Assembly: GCA_046497225.1 (NCBI GenBank)
Contig: JAWOGA010000015.1
Coordinates: 1 to 16,030 of the forward strand
Direction of reading: 5' to 3'
DNA: 16,030 nt
Origin: JAXHLG01 sp046497225
Lineage (GTDB): Bacteria > Patescibacteriota > Minisyncoccia > Moranbacterales > DUUL01
Numbering within the stretch: the first letter of the stretch is position 1; every line of letters begins with the position of its first letter. The notes below the pieces were generated by a model. It made no database searches. It saw only the letters and a program-made list of their open reading frames with translations, and was not told where the DNA came from. The translations under genes were made by a program, and so were the position numbers. This document shows, one piece after another, positions 6,030 through 14,469 of the stretch.

Positions 6030-9000
6030 TTACTTTAATCTTTTCTTATAAAAACTAACAAATGTTACGGGGATTATAAATAATGTCAAAAATGCTGAAA
6101 ATGTCAAGCCAAAAATAATGGAAAATCCCATATTTCGCCAATCCGGTTGAGTTATGGATAAAGGCAGTAATCCAAAAATAGTAGTTATAGTAGTAAGGAT
6201 AATCGGCCTAAGCCTGACAAAGCCGGCTTCTTGCACAGCATTCACCAGCCTTCTTCCTCCGGCAAGCTCCCTGTTTATTTGATCAATTAAGATAATGGCA
6301 TTATTAACCACAATACCCACCAGAGAAACCACACCCACAAAAGCTGGAATATCCAGAGTTAATCCGACGGCCGCCATTCCAAAAAATACTCCGATCATAG
6401 CCAAGGGTATGGTAAACAAAATCAACAACACTTGTTTAAAAGAATTAAACAAAGCTACCAATATAAATAAAATCAATATAATTCCAATAAACATTTTTAA
6501 AAGCATGTCTTGATAAGTATCCATTAACTCTTCTTGCTCGCCACCATAATCAATTCTGTATCCGGCCGGAATATTAAAATCTCGCAGGTCTTCTCTTAAC
6601 TTTTGGGTAATTTCAGTAGGATTTCCTCCGTCCGTATTGGCAGTTATAGTTACCACCCTCTCTTCATCTTTCCTATTGATTTGAGCAAGAGAAGAGTTAA
6701 TTTCCACTTTTCCCAAAGCTGACACCGGCACCATCTCGCCCCCTGGAGTTTTAATGGCGATATTTTCCAATTCATTGGAAGAATTCACAGATTCATCCTT
6801 GTATTTGATATTCAAATTTAATTCTTCCCCGTTTTTGGTGATTTTTATATCGTTATTGCCGGCAATTCCCTCTCTTAATTCGGAGGAAACCGTTGCCACG
6901 CTCAAACCTTTATTGGTCAAAAGATCTTTATTGGGAAAGAAAACAAACTCCCCGGGAGATTCTTGGACTGAAGTGTCTTCGTTAATCACAGTGGGAATAT
7001 CTGCTAGTCTTTCTTTTATATTTTCAGACAACTCTTCTAGGACAACCAGGTCTTCACCTACTACCCTCAATTCAATAGGAGATCCGGAGGGAGGCCCGGA
7101 TTGTTCTTCTACAATGCTAATATCCCCTCCTGTCACTCGCTCTTCAATCTTTTCCCTAACTCCCGAGACTATTTCCCCGCTTTTAATCTCTCTTTCATCT
7201 GTATCAGTCAGATTCACCTGCACAGAAGCTTTGTGCCCGCTAGCCGAACCCATGCTTCCCAGAGAAGCTTCAAAAGTAGATCCGGTGCTTGAAACAAAGT
7301 TTGTCACCTCAGGCTCTTGTAACAATATTTCTTCAATCTTTTTTATTTCTTCATCGGTTTTCTCAAGAACAGTTCCATTGGGCATACTAAGATTTACATA
7401 AAAATATTCTCCGTCTATTTCACCAAAAGATTTTATTTTTAAAACCCCCGTAATCGGCAAAGACAAGCTTACAAAAAACAGAAACCAAACAAAAATCATC
7501 AAAAATCTCCTTTTAAACTTATTTTCCAATAAAGTCGGCAAAAATCGCTTATATCTTCTGGCTAAATTATCAAATATCCGACTCGCCCAGCGCTCCGATC
7601 TGGCTCTTGAGCGGCATCTTTTGGAAATTTTCTTGCCAACTTTTTTAATTTTGCCTTTTTCCTCGCCATTTTCATCCTCTCTTCTGTTGTGCGGGTTGAT
7701 AAATAAAATTCCAATAGCCGGAACAATGGTCAGTGATACAAATAAAGCGGCTATCAAAGTAGTGATAACAACTATCGGAATAGTTTTCATAAATTCTCCA
7801 ATGATTCCCTCAATAAACATTAACGGAAAAAATGCGGCCACAGTAGTCAGCATACCTGCCAACAAAGGAGGCGCGTATTCTTTAATGGTAGAAACCGCCG
7901 CCTCAAAACCGGTGACCGTAAAATTGGAAACTTTACTATACATCCCCTCCACTATCACAATTGCCGAATCCACCAAGAGACCCAAGGCCAAAACCAAAGA
8001 AAATAAAGAAAGGAAATTCAAACTTTCTCCTATAATGGACATCATAATAAAAGAAATAAAGAAGGAGAAAGGTACAGCAAGACCGGCAATCAAAGCTTCT
8101 CTCCATCCAAGAAAAATAAAAAGTAAAATCAAAATAATTAAAACAGTCTGTAAGCCATTTATGGACAAAGTGTTAATACTTTCGGAAATATATTCAGAAA
8201 AATCGGCAGTCACCTCTACGTTTACATCCTCCGGGTAGATACCGCCTCTTCCATTTTCCACTCTTTCTCTAGCTTCAGCCGCTACAGCCGTAATGTCTCC
8301 GCCCGTTTTTTTAAATAATTGCAAAGAAACCGACTGTTGGGGATTATTTCCATTTACAGACAATCTGGAGCGGGAAGATTCTTCACTAAAACCCTCTTCA
8401 ACCCTAGCCACATCCTCTAGTAAAATCGGCTTTCCTTGATTAGAGCTTATTTGCAATTTACCTATCTCCTGAGCGCTCTCAAATTTTCCCGAAGTTCTAA
8501 CGGTATAATTGTAATCTCCCACCTCCATTGATCCCAAAGGAAGGTTCATATTTTGAGAACTAATATTCCTTGTTAGCTCCCCGAAAGAAATACCTTGATT
8601 ATTAAGCTTCCCTTTGTCCACTTCAACCTCAATAATCCTTTCTTTGCCTCCTACAACTTTTACTTCCGAAACCTGAGAAATACTTGCTAAGTCTTTTTTG
8701 ATATCTTCAGCAAACTCCTTTAATTGAACCGGGTCGTAATTATCTCCTGAAATAGCTGCGGTAAAAATAGCTTGGTCCTCTAAACTAATTTCCATAACCT
8801 GAGGATCGGATGCGTCATCAGGTAAATCATTTTTAACTTTACCAACCTCGCTTTCTAGGTTATCAATGGATTCTTTGATGTCTTGATCAGCTCCAAACTC
8901 AACCACAACACTTGAGAAACCCAAAGAGGAAGTGGAATCTAAATTTTTCAATCCCTCCAAATCAGAAACCTGGTTCTCAATTTCTTTAGTAATTTGTTCT

Positions 9001-9263
9001 TCCACATCCACGGGAGATGCCCCCGGATAAGCCGTAGAAACCACGGCAATCGGAATTTCTACTTCCGGTTGCAGCTCTCGGGGCAAATTTCTAATAGTGG
9101 AAATCCCAAAAATTATTAAGAAAAATATTATCAAATAAGTCAGCTTGTTTCTTCTAATCAAAAAAACCCAAGGAGAATCCTTGAAATTCTTTACATCTTC
9201 TTTTATCCGATCTAATTTGTTTTCCGCTTGCTCAGAGTCATTGTTTTCCATTTTTTGATTCAT
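6030..9263 (-). CDS. RND (AcrB/HAE1-type) efflux transporter
   Basis: A 1077-residue inner-membrane pump of the resistance-nodulation-division family, expected to drive export with a proton gradient together with the membrane fusion protein encoded upstream. The layout is typical: TM1 at about 41-57, porter domain with PEVEIPIAVVSTAYPGASP near 66-84, a TM2-6 block at 370-522, a charged cytoplasmic loop (525-575), TM7 at 586-605, the second porter domain, and a TM8-12 block at 922-1072. The relay aspartate pair of AcrB (D407/D408) is here D432/S433 (LLVDSAIVIVEG), and the AcrB lysine K940 position is N988 (VVNNAIILID). Such substitutions are also found in other HAE1-type pumps. The start follows an in-frame TAA. 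No SD is visible, and it is probably in one operon with the gene at 9374-10609, 110 nt upstream. The substrate is unknown. Confidence 0.95.
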   Translation of the reverse strand: MNQKMENNDSEQAENKLDRIKEDVKNFKDSPWVFLIRRNKLTYLIIFFLIIFGISTIRNLPRELQPEVEIPIAVVSTAYPGASPVDVEEQITKEIENQVSDLEGLKNLDSTSSLGFSSVVVEFGADQDIKESIDNLESEVGKVKNDLPDDASDPQVMEISLEDQAIFTAAISGDNYDPVQLKEFAEDIKKDLASISQVSEVKVVGGKERIIEVEVDKGKLNNQGISFGELTRNISSQNMNLPLGSMEVGDYNYTVRTSGKFESAQEIGKLQISSNQGKPILLEDVARVEEGFSEESSRSRLSVNGNNPQQSVSLQLFKKTGGDITAVAAEARERVENGRGGIYPEDVNVEVTADFSEYISESINTLSINGLQTVLIILILLFIFLGWREALIAGLAVPFSFFISFIMMSIIGESLNFLSLFSLVLALGLLVDSAIVIVEGMYSKVSNFTVTGFEAAVSTIKEYAPPLLAGMLTTVAAFFPLMFIEGIIGEFMKTIPIVVITTLIAALFVSLTIVPAIGILFINPHNRREDENGEEKGKIKKVGKKISKRCRSRARSERWASRIFDNLARRYKRFLPTLLENKFKRRFLMIFVWFLFFVSLSLPITGVLKIKSFGEIDGEYFYVNLSMPNGTVLEKTDEEIKKIEEILLQEPEVTNFVSSTGSTFEASLGSMGSASGHKASVQVNLTDTDEREIKSGEIVSGVREKIEERVTGGDISIVEEQSGPPSGSPIELRVVGEDLVVLEELSENIKERLADIPTVINEDTSVQESPGEFVFFPNKDLLTNKGLSVATVSSELREGIAGNNDIKITKNGEELNLNIKYKDESVNSSNELENIAIKTPGGEMVPVSALGKVEINSSLAQINRKDEERVVTITANTDGGNPTEITQKLREDLRDFNIPAGYRIDYGGEQEELMDTYQDMLLKMFIGIILILFILVALFNSFKQVLLILFTIPLAMIGVFFGMAAVGLTLDIPAFVGVVSLVGIVVNNAIILIDQINRELAGGRRLVNAVQEAGFVRLRPIILTTITTIFGLLPLSITQPDWRNMGFSIIFGLTFSAFLTLFIIPVTFVSFYKKRLK

Positions 9264-9373
9264 TTAAAATACTTAAATTAATTCGCTAAATCGTTCCAAT
9301 AAACACCCCTCCCCTTCATCAAAGAAAATCTTAAAATGCATCTTTCACCGGAGGACAAATTCTTTATAATCTA

Positions 9374-10609
9374 TTACAAGTCCTTATTTTCAACTCTTAG
9401 CAGCTTTCCATCTCTTAAATTTCTATTTCCTTCAATTACCAAATTGTCGCCCTCCTTTAGTCCGCTTAAAATTTCCACTTTATCCCCCAGCATCTGCCCC
9501 AGCTCTACTTCACGGGAAATAGCTTTGTCTCCTTTTTTAATAAAAACGCTTTTCTTTTGTTGGCCTATATTTACAGCATCAATCGGCACAAAGTATCCTT
9601 CTCCGGAATCTAATTCAACATTTAATACCACCGTAGCATTTTTGTTCGCATATTCTTTAATGTTGAGATCTGTTCTTATCACAGCTTCATATCGCTGATT
9701 ACCGGAGGTTGCAATCGAAGAAACAGCCTCCAGAATTCCTTCCTTGGTTTCTCCGGAAACTTCAATTTCTACTTTGTCGCCAACCTCAACCCTTTTGACC
9801 TCTTTTTCATTTAAATAAATTTTAGCTTTTAAACAACCCTCTCCGGAGATTTCTCCCACCTTACTCCCGGTGTTTAGATAATCATTCTCGTCAACCTCTC
9901 TTGAAGCCAAATAGCCTGAAGTCGGGGCTTTAATAAAAGACTTGTTAAATTGAATCTCGGCCTGCTCAAGCTGTGTTTTTGCTTGCTCAAGTTGCAATTT
10001 AGCATTGTTGATTTGGGTTTCTATCTGAGCCTCGGTCTGATCTTCACTATCTTTGGCTGATTCATAATTTTCATCGGCTATTTCAATTTGATCCTTATCT
10101 CCCGTTTTCTTTGCTTGCTTCAAAGCAATTTCGGCCTTATCTACAGCGCTATCAGCCAATTCCAGAGATTCATCGGCTACATCTTTGGTTTCTTCCAAAT
10201 TATCCTTAGTTAATTCATAAGACTTTTTGGCTGATTCATAACTGATTTTAGCTGAATTAACCGCGCTAGACTGATCAAACACAGCCAAAACTTGACCTTC
10301 TTTTACATAATCCCCCGCATCAAATCTTACCTCCTTAATCCTTCCTGAAAACTCAGCCAAAACCATGGCTGAGTTAGAAGATTTCAGCATGGCTGTTTTT
10401 TCTATGATAGAAGAACTTAAATCCCCTTCTCCGATCTCTGTTGTCTTAACTATAGTGGGTATTTCTTCTTTGTCCTCTTCAACAACTTCTTCTTGAGTGA
10501 TAAATCTCCAAACAAAAAAAGAAATGATCGCTATGATTGCTAATAAAATCAAAAACAGCTTTTTATTTGTCCTCCTTTTACCTTGAAAATCATTACTCTC
10601 TTTTTCCAT
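9374..10609 (-). CDS. RND membrane fusion protein (HlyD/AcrA family)
   Basis: The 411-residue periplasmic/extracytoplasmic adaptor partner of the RND pump. An uncleaved-looking N-terminal membrane anchor at 17-35 (after a KRRTNKK positive patch) is followed by an acidic linker. The two lipoyl halves are near 84-115 (SGRIKEVRFDAGDYVKEGQ) and 226-250 (IKAPTSGYLASREVDEND). A long coiled coil (117-222) lies between them, rich in repeats such as QLEQAKTQLEQAE. A beta-barrel and membrane-proximal domain follow to 411. It is the first gene of the operon and has its own promoter at 10649-10677 with a leader of about 33 nt and no obvious SD. No TolC-like gene lies nearby, which would be expected if there is no outer membrane. 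Confidence 0.94.
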   Translation of the reverse strand: MEKESNDFQGKRRTNKKLFLILLAIIAIISFFVWRFITQEEVVEEDKEEIPTIVKTTEIGEGDLSSSIIEKTAMLKSSNSAMVLAEFSGRIKEVRFDAGDYVKEGQVLAVFDQSSAVNSAKISYESAKKSYELTKDNLEETKDVADESLELADSAVDKAEIALKQAKKTGDKDQIEIADENYESAKDSEDQTEAQIETQINNAKLQLEQAKTQLEQAEIQFNKSFIKAPTSGYLASREVDENDYLNTGSKVGEISGEGCLKAKIYLNEKEVKRVEVGDKVEIEVSGETKEGILEAVSSIATSGNQRYEAVIRTDLNIKEYANKNATVVLNVELDSGEGYFVPIDAVNIGQQKKSVFIKKGDKAISREVELGQMLGDKVEILSGLKEGDNLVIEGNRNLRDGKLLRVENKDL

Positions 10610-10648
10610 AAAGTTTATTATAAATTAAACAAAAAAACACAGAAAAGA

Positions 10649-10677
10649 AATATACTCCATTTTTTTAAAACAATCAA
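10649..10677 (-). promoter_or_regulatory. Promoter of the efflux operon
   Basis: On the minus strand: TTGATT (10672-10677), a 17-bp spacer and TATATT (10649-10654). The start would be near 10642, about 33 nt before the ATG at 10609. An imperfect symmetric sequence (GTTTA/TAAAC, about 10612-10629) lies in the leader and could be an operator. No regulator gene is adjacent. Confidence 0.6.
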
Positions 10678-10710
10678 GAATTTTTATTCAAACCCAAGCT
10701 TAAACCCTGA

Positions 10711-10745
10711 CAATTCCTCTTTCTAAGCAAAGCTACAAAGAATTG
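10711..10745. other. Weak inverted repeat in the 10678-10821 gap
   Basis: CAATTC (10711-10716) and GAATTG (10740-10745) flank a partly pairing interior. There is no T-run of terminator type. The rest of the gap, up to 10821, is AT-rich low-complexity sequence of the same style as the rRNA inserts, with no credible gene. Confidence 0.25.
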
Positions 10746-10821
10746 AATGAGTTCCAAATTTTTGAATTTAATTTTAATTCCAATTTCTCGAGCTTAAAAT
10801 TTTGTAATTTTACTTGAAAGC

Positions 10822-11058
10822 TTACATTCTAATAAAATCTTGATACCGCTCAACTAAATCTTTGATAATAGGAGGCAAATAAATAAAACCAAACACAATT
10901 GGAATAACTATCAAAACCAGCTTAATCACTCCAAAAATCTGGGCTACAATCACATATTTTTTAATATATCTTATCATCTCCCTCACTTCCTTGGTTGTCT
11001 CCAAGTTTTCCTCCAGTAGACTCTCTAATTTTTTCTCTTTGTCTTTTTCTTCTTTCAT
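10822..11058 (-). CDS. Small one-TM membrane protein, 78 aa
   Basis: It has a charged N-terminal amphipathic or coiled-coil part (1-34, rich in K and E, LLEENLETTKEVREMIRYIKK) followed by one hydrophobic helix at about 36-60 (VAQIFGVIKLVLIVIPIVFGF), and a short charged tail. Small proteins of this pattern are common in CPR genomes; their function is not known to me. It lies 96 nt downstream of dnaJ on the same strand. That gap carries an 11-bp tandem repeat and no terminator, so co-transcription is plausible. No clear SD. Confidence 0.75.
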   Translation of the reverse strand: MKEEKDKEKKLESLLEENLETTKEVREMIRYIKKYVIVAQIFGVIKLVLIVIPIVFGFIYLPPIIKDLVERYQDFIRM

Positions 11059-11105
11059 TATTTTACTTTATATTTTTGTTAAAAAACTTTTAGGAGATTT
11101 CTCAA

Positions 11106-11127
11106 TCGCTATTTACTCGCTATTTAC
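11106..11127. repeat. Tandem 11-bp direct repeat between dnaJ and the small membrane gene
   Basis: TCGCTATTTAC occurs twice in direct succession (11106-11116 and 11117-11127). It could be replication slippage or a paired binding site. Nothing in the sequence decides between them. Confidence 0.6.
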
Positions 11128-11154
11128 ACTTTTTTCTATTTCTCTATATTATAA

Positions 11155-12243
11155 TTATATTCCTTCTTTTTTTAAATCCTCAATTAATTTTTTTTGCTTC
11201 CAAGATAATCGTGAAGGAACATCTACTTTTACTTCCACAAAGTGGTCCCCTCTCCCGATACTTCCAAACTTTCGAATACCTTTTCCTTTGATTTTCAACA
11301 AATCCCCGGATTGAATTCCAGCCGGAATTTTCAGCTTCACTTTCCCGTCGATAGTTTCTGTTTCAATTTTATCACCAAGTGCCGCTTGAGAAAAGGTAAT
11401 TTTTTCTTTTGAAAAAATATCGTTTTCTTTTCTAGTAAATCTGGGGTGTTCTTTTATATGAATTCTGACATAGAGATCGCCAGCCGGACCGCCGTACTCA
11501 GAAGCCTCCCCCATCCCGGAAACTTTTATAACCTGGCCGTCTTCAATTCCGGCCGGGATGTTGATCTTAGTCCTCTGGTAATCCCTGACTATTCCATCTC
11601 CACCGCAATCAGGACATTTTTCCTTGGGGATTCTACCTTTTCCATAACACTGATCGCAAACTTCCACTTGAGAAAAAGTCCCGAAAAATGTTTGCCTCAT
11701 TCTTTTAATTTTACCGCTTCCTTTGCATTTGGAGCACTCTTGCGTTTCCTTATTTTTAGCTCCCGTTCCCCCGCAGGTTTTACATTCGGTTTTCTTGTAT
11801 AAATCCACCTCTTTTTCTACTCCATTAGCCATTTCTTCAAAACTTATAGAAACGTCCACTACTACATCAGAACCCGCTCTCTGCCTTTGAGAAGCGCCTC
11901 CCCCTCCAAAAATATCGGAAAATATATCCTCAAATCCTCCGGATCCTCCGCTAAACCCGCTAAAGTCAAAATCCTGAAAACCGCCAAAACCTCCCCCTCC
12001 AGCGCCACCTGCCCCTCCGGCTCCTGCTTGAGAAAAAGCGCTGCCAAATTGATCGTACTGTTTTCTTTTCTGAGGATCGGAGAGTATTTGATAAGCTTCA
12101 TTGGCTTCTTTAAACTTTTTCTCATCCCCGTCTTTTTTGTCCGGATGATATTTATGCGCCATCTTTCGATAAGCTTTTTTAATTTCATCCTGTGAAGCAT
12201 CTTTGGAAACACCCAGAATTTCATAATAGTCTTTTTCAGCCAT
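11155..12243 (-). CDS. dnaJ: Chaperone protein DnaJ (type I Hsp40)
   Basis: The co-chaperone that delivers unfolded proteins to DnaK and stimulates its ATPase. The J domain is at 1-66 with HPD at 33-35. The Gly/Phe-rich linker is at about 67-116 and carries an extra Gly/Ala run. Four zinc-binding CxxCxGxG-type repeats start at C154, C170, C196 and C210. The C-terminal substrate-binding domains run to 362. All domains of the full type I architecture are present, and the length is close to the usual 375. dnaK and grpE are not in the window. No CIRCE element (TTAGCACTC-N9-GAGTGCTAA) is visible upstream, so HrcA control is not supported. The ATG at 12243 has no SD. Confidence 0.97.
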   Translation of the reverse strand: MAEKDYYEILGVSKDASQDEIKKAYRKMAHKYHPDKKDGDEKKFKEANEAYQILSDPQKRKQYDQFGSAFSQAGAGGAGGAGGGGFGGFQDFDFSGFSGGSGGFEDIFSDIFGGGGASQRQRAGSDVVVDVSISFEEMANGVEKEVDLYKKTECKTCGGTGAKNKETQECSKCKGSGKIKRMRQTFFGTFSQVEVCDQCYGKGRIPKEKCPDCGGDGIVRDYQRTKINIPAGIEDGQVIKVSGMGEASEYGGPAGDLYVRIHIKEHPRFTRKENDIFSKEKITFSQAALGDKIETETIDGKVKLKIPAGIQSGDLLKIKGKGIRKFGSIGRGDHFVEVKVDVPSRLSWKQKKLIEDLKKEGI

Positions 12244-12308
12244 AATTAAAATTTATTGATTATTATTTATTTCTGCTTACTCAACAAAAACAGCGTCTGC
12301 AAAAAAAT

Positions 12309-12343
12309 AAAACAAAATGGATTTCCATCCACCTGTTTTGTTT
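12309..12343 (-). terminator. Hairpin with T-tract upstream of dnaJ
   Basis: On the minus strand the arms AAACAAAA...GTGGAT and ATCCAT...TTTTGTTT pair around a GGAA loop, with a small bulge (CCTG on plus, 12332-12335). It is followed by TTTTATTTTTTT. It probably ends transcripts entering from the right. A candidate promoter starts transcription only about 7 nt before it, so in that transcript it would be a 5'-end stem-loop of dnaJ mRNA and not a terminator. Confidence 0.6.
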
Positions 12344-12356
12344 CTACGCTATCACT

Positions 12357-12385
12357 ATAATACAAATTTTGTTTTTTTACAAAAA
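12357..12385 (-). promoter_or_regulatory. Candidate dnaJ promoter
   Basis: On the minus strand: TTTTTG (12380-12385), a 17-bp spacer and TATTAT (12357-12362). The start would be near 12350, giving a leader of about 107 nt that opens with the stem-loop at 12309-12343. The -35 match is poor (AT-rich), so confidence is low. Confidence 0.35.
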
Positions 12386-12510
12386 ACACACCGCCTCCAT
12401 TTAATTTTTTAAATTAAATCAACAATAAACTTCCAATAAACAAAAATAAATCACCACCCCCAACCAAGTTCAAAAATTAAAAGCTGCAATTGAAAATATA
12501 AAATTTGGCT

Positions 12511-12516
12511 ATTATA
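12511..12516 (-). promoter_or_regulatory. Consensus -10 box next to the palindrome
   Basis: Minus-strand TATAAT (12511-12516), but the expected -35 position (12534-12539) is unlike TTGACA. The palindrome at 12543-12576 lies just upstream, where an activator would bind. On the plus strand the same region gives TTGAAA (12490-12495), 17 bp, TATATC (12513-12518). Which direction is used, if either, cannot be decided. Confidence 0.35.
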
Positions 12517-12542
12517 TCTCAGGGGAATCGGGGTTGTGCCTA

Positions 12543-12576
12543 TTAAATGTATCATACTACAGTATGATACATTTAA
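12543..12576. promoter_or_regulatory. Perfect palindrome, 16-bp arms, 2-bp centre (operator-like)
   Basis: TTAAATGTATCATACT (12543-12558), AC, then the exact reverse complement (12561-12576). The 2-bp centre favours a DNA site for a dimeric or tetrameric regulator over an RNA hairpin, although a 4-nt loop hairpin is also possible. No T-run follows. It lies in the 506-base gene-free stretch 12244-12749. The rest of that stretch shows no complete RNA or protein gene that I can support. Confidence 0.85.
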
Positions 12577-12695
12577 ATTCAAATCAGCTTTATTCAACTC
12601 TCACAAAAAGAAGATGACAAAATATCTGTTTTATTTTTTGTTTTATTTATTTAATAAATCCGCAAACCGGAGCCGAAGAGACGGTTCAACAAGTG

Positions 12696-12716
12696 GTTTT
12701 GACTTTTAAATTTTGA
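12696..12716 (+). repeat. 21-bp word shared with 23S insertion D
   Basis: This segment (GTTTTGACTTTTA then ATTTTGA) matches 1475-1495 in insertion D at 20 of 21 positions, in the same orientation. Because both are AT-rich, chance cannot be excluded. If real, it is an intergenic remnant of the repeat family that also sits in the rRNA. Confidence 0.35.
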
Positions 12717-12749
12717 TCCCCCCCTACTTCCAGATCCTTAATTCCCAGC

Positions 12750-14402
12750 TCACGTTCTCTCCGCTTCCATTACCCAAAAATCATAATACCCGTCTTTAAT
12801 GGATTTTTTTTGGAATTCGGCTTTGGGGCATTTTTCCTTAAAGCCATTTCTCAGCCACTCATCCATTTCAAAGAAAACATATAAAGTATTTTCGCATTTG
12901 CCGTTTTTAAGAACTTCCACAGAACGAATAAATAAGAAATTTTTTATCTCGGGATAACCGGAAAACTCGGCTGATTTAAAACTGGAGCTTTTCCTGTCGG
13001 AACTTATGTGAGAACCTTCGGGAATAACCAGGAAATTGTCTTTTTTTGTCGGCAACTCTTTAATTGCCTTACCAAATTCATATTTTTTTCTTGCAAAAGA
13101 GTTAAGCGTTTCCGGCTCTTTGCTCCAAACAAAATAATAGGTGTAAACTTCGGTAATACCCGCCAGAAAAACAATCACCACCAAGCCTGACAAGGAAAAA
13201 ATAAGCGCTTTAAATCTTTTTGGCTTCAACTCAAAATCAGGAGAATTTTTAATGCTGTTTTTCAATTTATTCATATATTCAAAAGGTAAAACCGTAAAAA
13301 TAAAAACAGCGGGAATAACCCCGATTATCCTTAAAGAATGAGGAATTCCCTCAATACTCAAAACTCCGGGTATTAGCATCACCCAAAAAACGCTTTGCGC
13401 AACTACAGCCGGAACAAACAAATGAGTAGAAATCTCCTTTTTTTTAATTTTTCCATAAAAAGTTTTAAATATTTCTTTAAGACTAAAAATAAATCCCAGA
13501 GTAAAAAGAGCCGTCCAAGCCGGCGGAATTAACGGAGATGCGGCGTGATTATGTCTTTGATTCGGATCTCCGAAGGTATAAAAAGCGTTCAAGTGAGCTA
13601 ACAAGCTCTTCCCGAAAGCTACCGGAAAAGATTCGCCGGGAGCGTTAAAAACAGATACGTCGTTACTTCTTCCCACTAATTGGTCTTGATTTTGGTAAAA
13701 ATAATAAAAAATAGGAGAAGCAACTATTAGAGAAGCCAATAAGAACACGGCGGCTCCTTTCCAATATTTTTTGAAAAAACCTTTCTTAATCCAAAAAAGC
13801 GCGCCCGCAATTATCACTATAATCAAAGGAGCTACCCGAAAAGAAATATAGGTGTGAAAACCGACTCCCAAAAGAGCCCCGGAGGAAGCTAAAATCCAGA
13901 TATTGTTTTTTCTTAATCCTAGGAAAAACAACCATAAAATCCAAACCAGCAAAAAAGGCGCCATAATTCCTCTATAGACTATATGGGAAAAATTAATATG
14001 CCAAAAAGAAGTCGCTATCAAAAGAACTCCCAATAAAATGGATATTTTGGAAAAGCGCAGCTCTCGAAGCAGCAAGAAAAAGCCAACTAAAGTAAAAAGA
14101 CCGAATAGAGAACTTGCCATTCTTAAACTAAAATTACTCACCCCGAAATTATCTAAAAATAAAGCCAGGGTATTGATATACAAACCTTCCCGACCGTTAT
14201 TACCCGGATAAAAAACCTTGAAATCCTTGTTTTCAAGAGCTTTAACGGCGTCAATTCCGTTGTAAGCCTCATCATAATGCAATCCGGGAGGAATTTCATT
14301 CAATTGCCAAAACCTGGCAAAAGCACCGATAGAAAAAATAAGAAATAAAATTGCAATAAAAGCGATTTTTTGCATTTTTTTATTTTGAAATATTTTTTTC
14401 AT
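12750..14402 (-). CDS. GT39/PMT-like membrane glycosyltransferase, 550 aa
   Basis: A multi-pass integral membrane protein with the GT39/ArnT/PMT-type layout, which transfers a sugar from a polyprenyl-phosphate donor to an acceptor on the outer face of the membrane. TM1 is at about 13-31. The first external loop carries the acidic motif HYDEAYNG (42-49), the expected catalytic-type aspartate region, and GREGLYI (70-76). About ten more hydrophobic helices follow to about residue 420, then a soluble C-terminal domain (about 435-550) with paired cysteines. It follows the related gene at 14470-15963 after 67 nt. The ATG at 14402 is the first after an in-frame TAA. The only SD-like sequence (GAGGAGG, about 14432-14438) is about 25 nt away, which is unusually far. 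The acceptor (protein, lipid or cell wall glycan) is unknown. Confidence 0.85.
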   Translation of the reverse strand: MKKIFQNKKMQKIAFIAILFLIFSIGAFARFWQLNEIPPGLHYDEAYNGIDAVKALENKDFKVFYPGNNGREGLYINTLALFLDNFGVSNFSLRMASSLFGLFTLVGFFLLLRELRFSKISILLGVLLIATSFWHINFSHIVYRGIMAPFLLVWILWLFFLGLRKNNIWILASSGALLGVGFHTYISFRVAPLIIVIIAGALFWIKKGFFKKYWKGAAVFLLASLIVASPIFYYFYQNQDQLVGRSNDVSVFNAPGESFPVAFGKSLLAHLNAFYTFGDPNQRHNHAASPLIPPAWTALFTLGFIFSLKEIFKTFYGKIKKKEISTHLFVPAVVAQSVFWVMLIPGVLSIEGIPHSLRIIGVIPAVFIFTVLPFEYMNKLKNSIKNSPDFELKPKRFKALIFSLSGLVVIVFLAGITEVYTYYFVWSKEPETLNSFARKKYEFGKAIKELPTKKDNFLVIPEGSHISSDRKSSSFKSAEFSGYPEIKNFLFIRSVEVLKNGKCENTLYVFFEMDEWLRNGFKEKCPKAEFQKKSIKDGYYDFWVMEAERT

Positions 14403-14469
14403 ACAATCTTACGCTTTAAAAAATTAATCCAGCCTCCTCAATTGAGATAAATCCTGCTTTTTCAAAAAA

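Noticed and set aside
6754..8238. Long plus-strand frames opposite the pump gene
   Set aside because: They are antisense shadows of the RND coding sequence, which has complete family motifs.
12264..12400. A GTG-started frame of about 40 codons after GGAGGCGG, just upstream of dnaJ
   Set aside because: It runs through the hairpin and its T-tract and has a low-complexity, AT-driven composition; not supportable as a gene without conservation.
12244..12400. A CIRCE/HrcA operator before dnaJ
   Set aside because: No TTAGCACTC/GAGTGCTAA inverted repeat or near match is present.
12659..12712. A tRNA-like GGTTCAA segment with nearby AACCG/CGGTT pairing
   Set aside because: The bases around GGTTCAA do not form a T-arm stem, and no acceptor or anticodon arm can be built.
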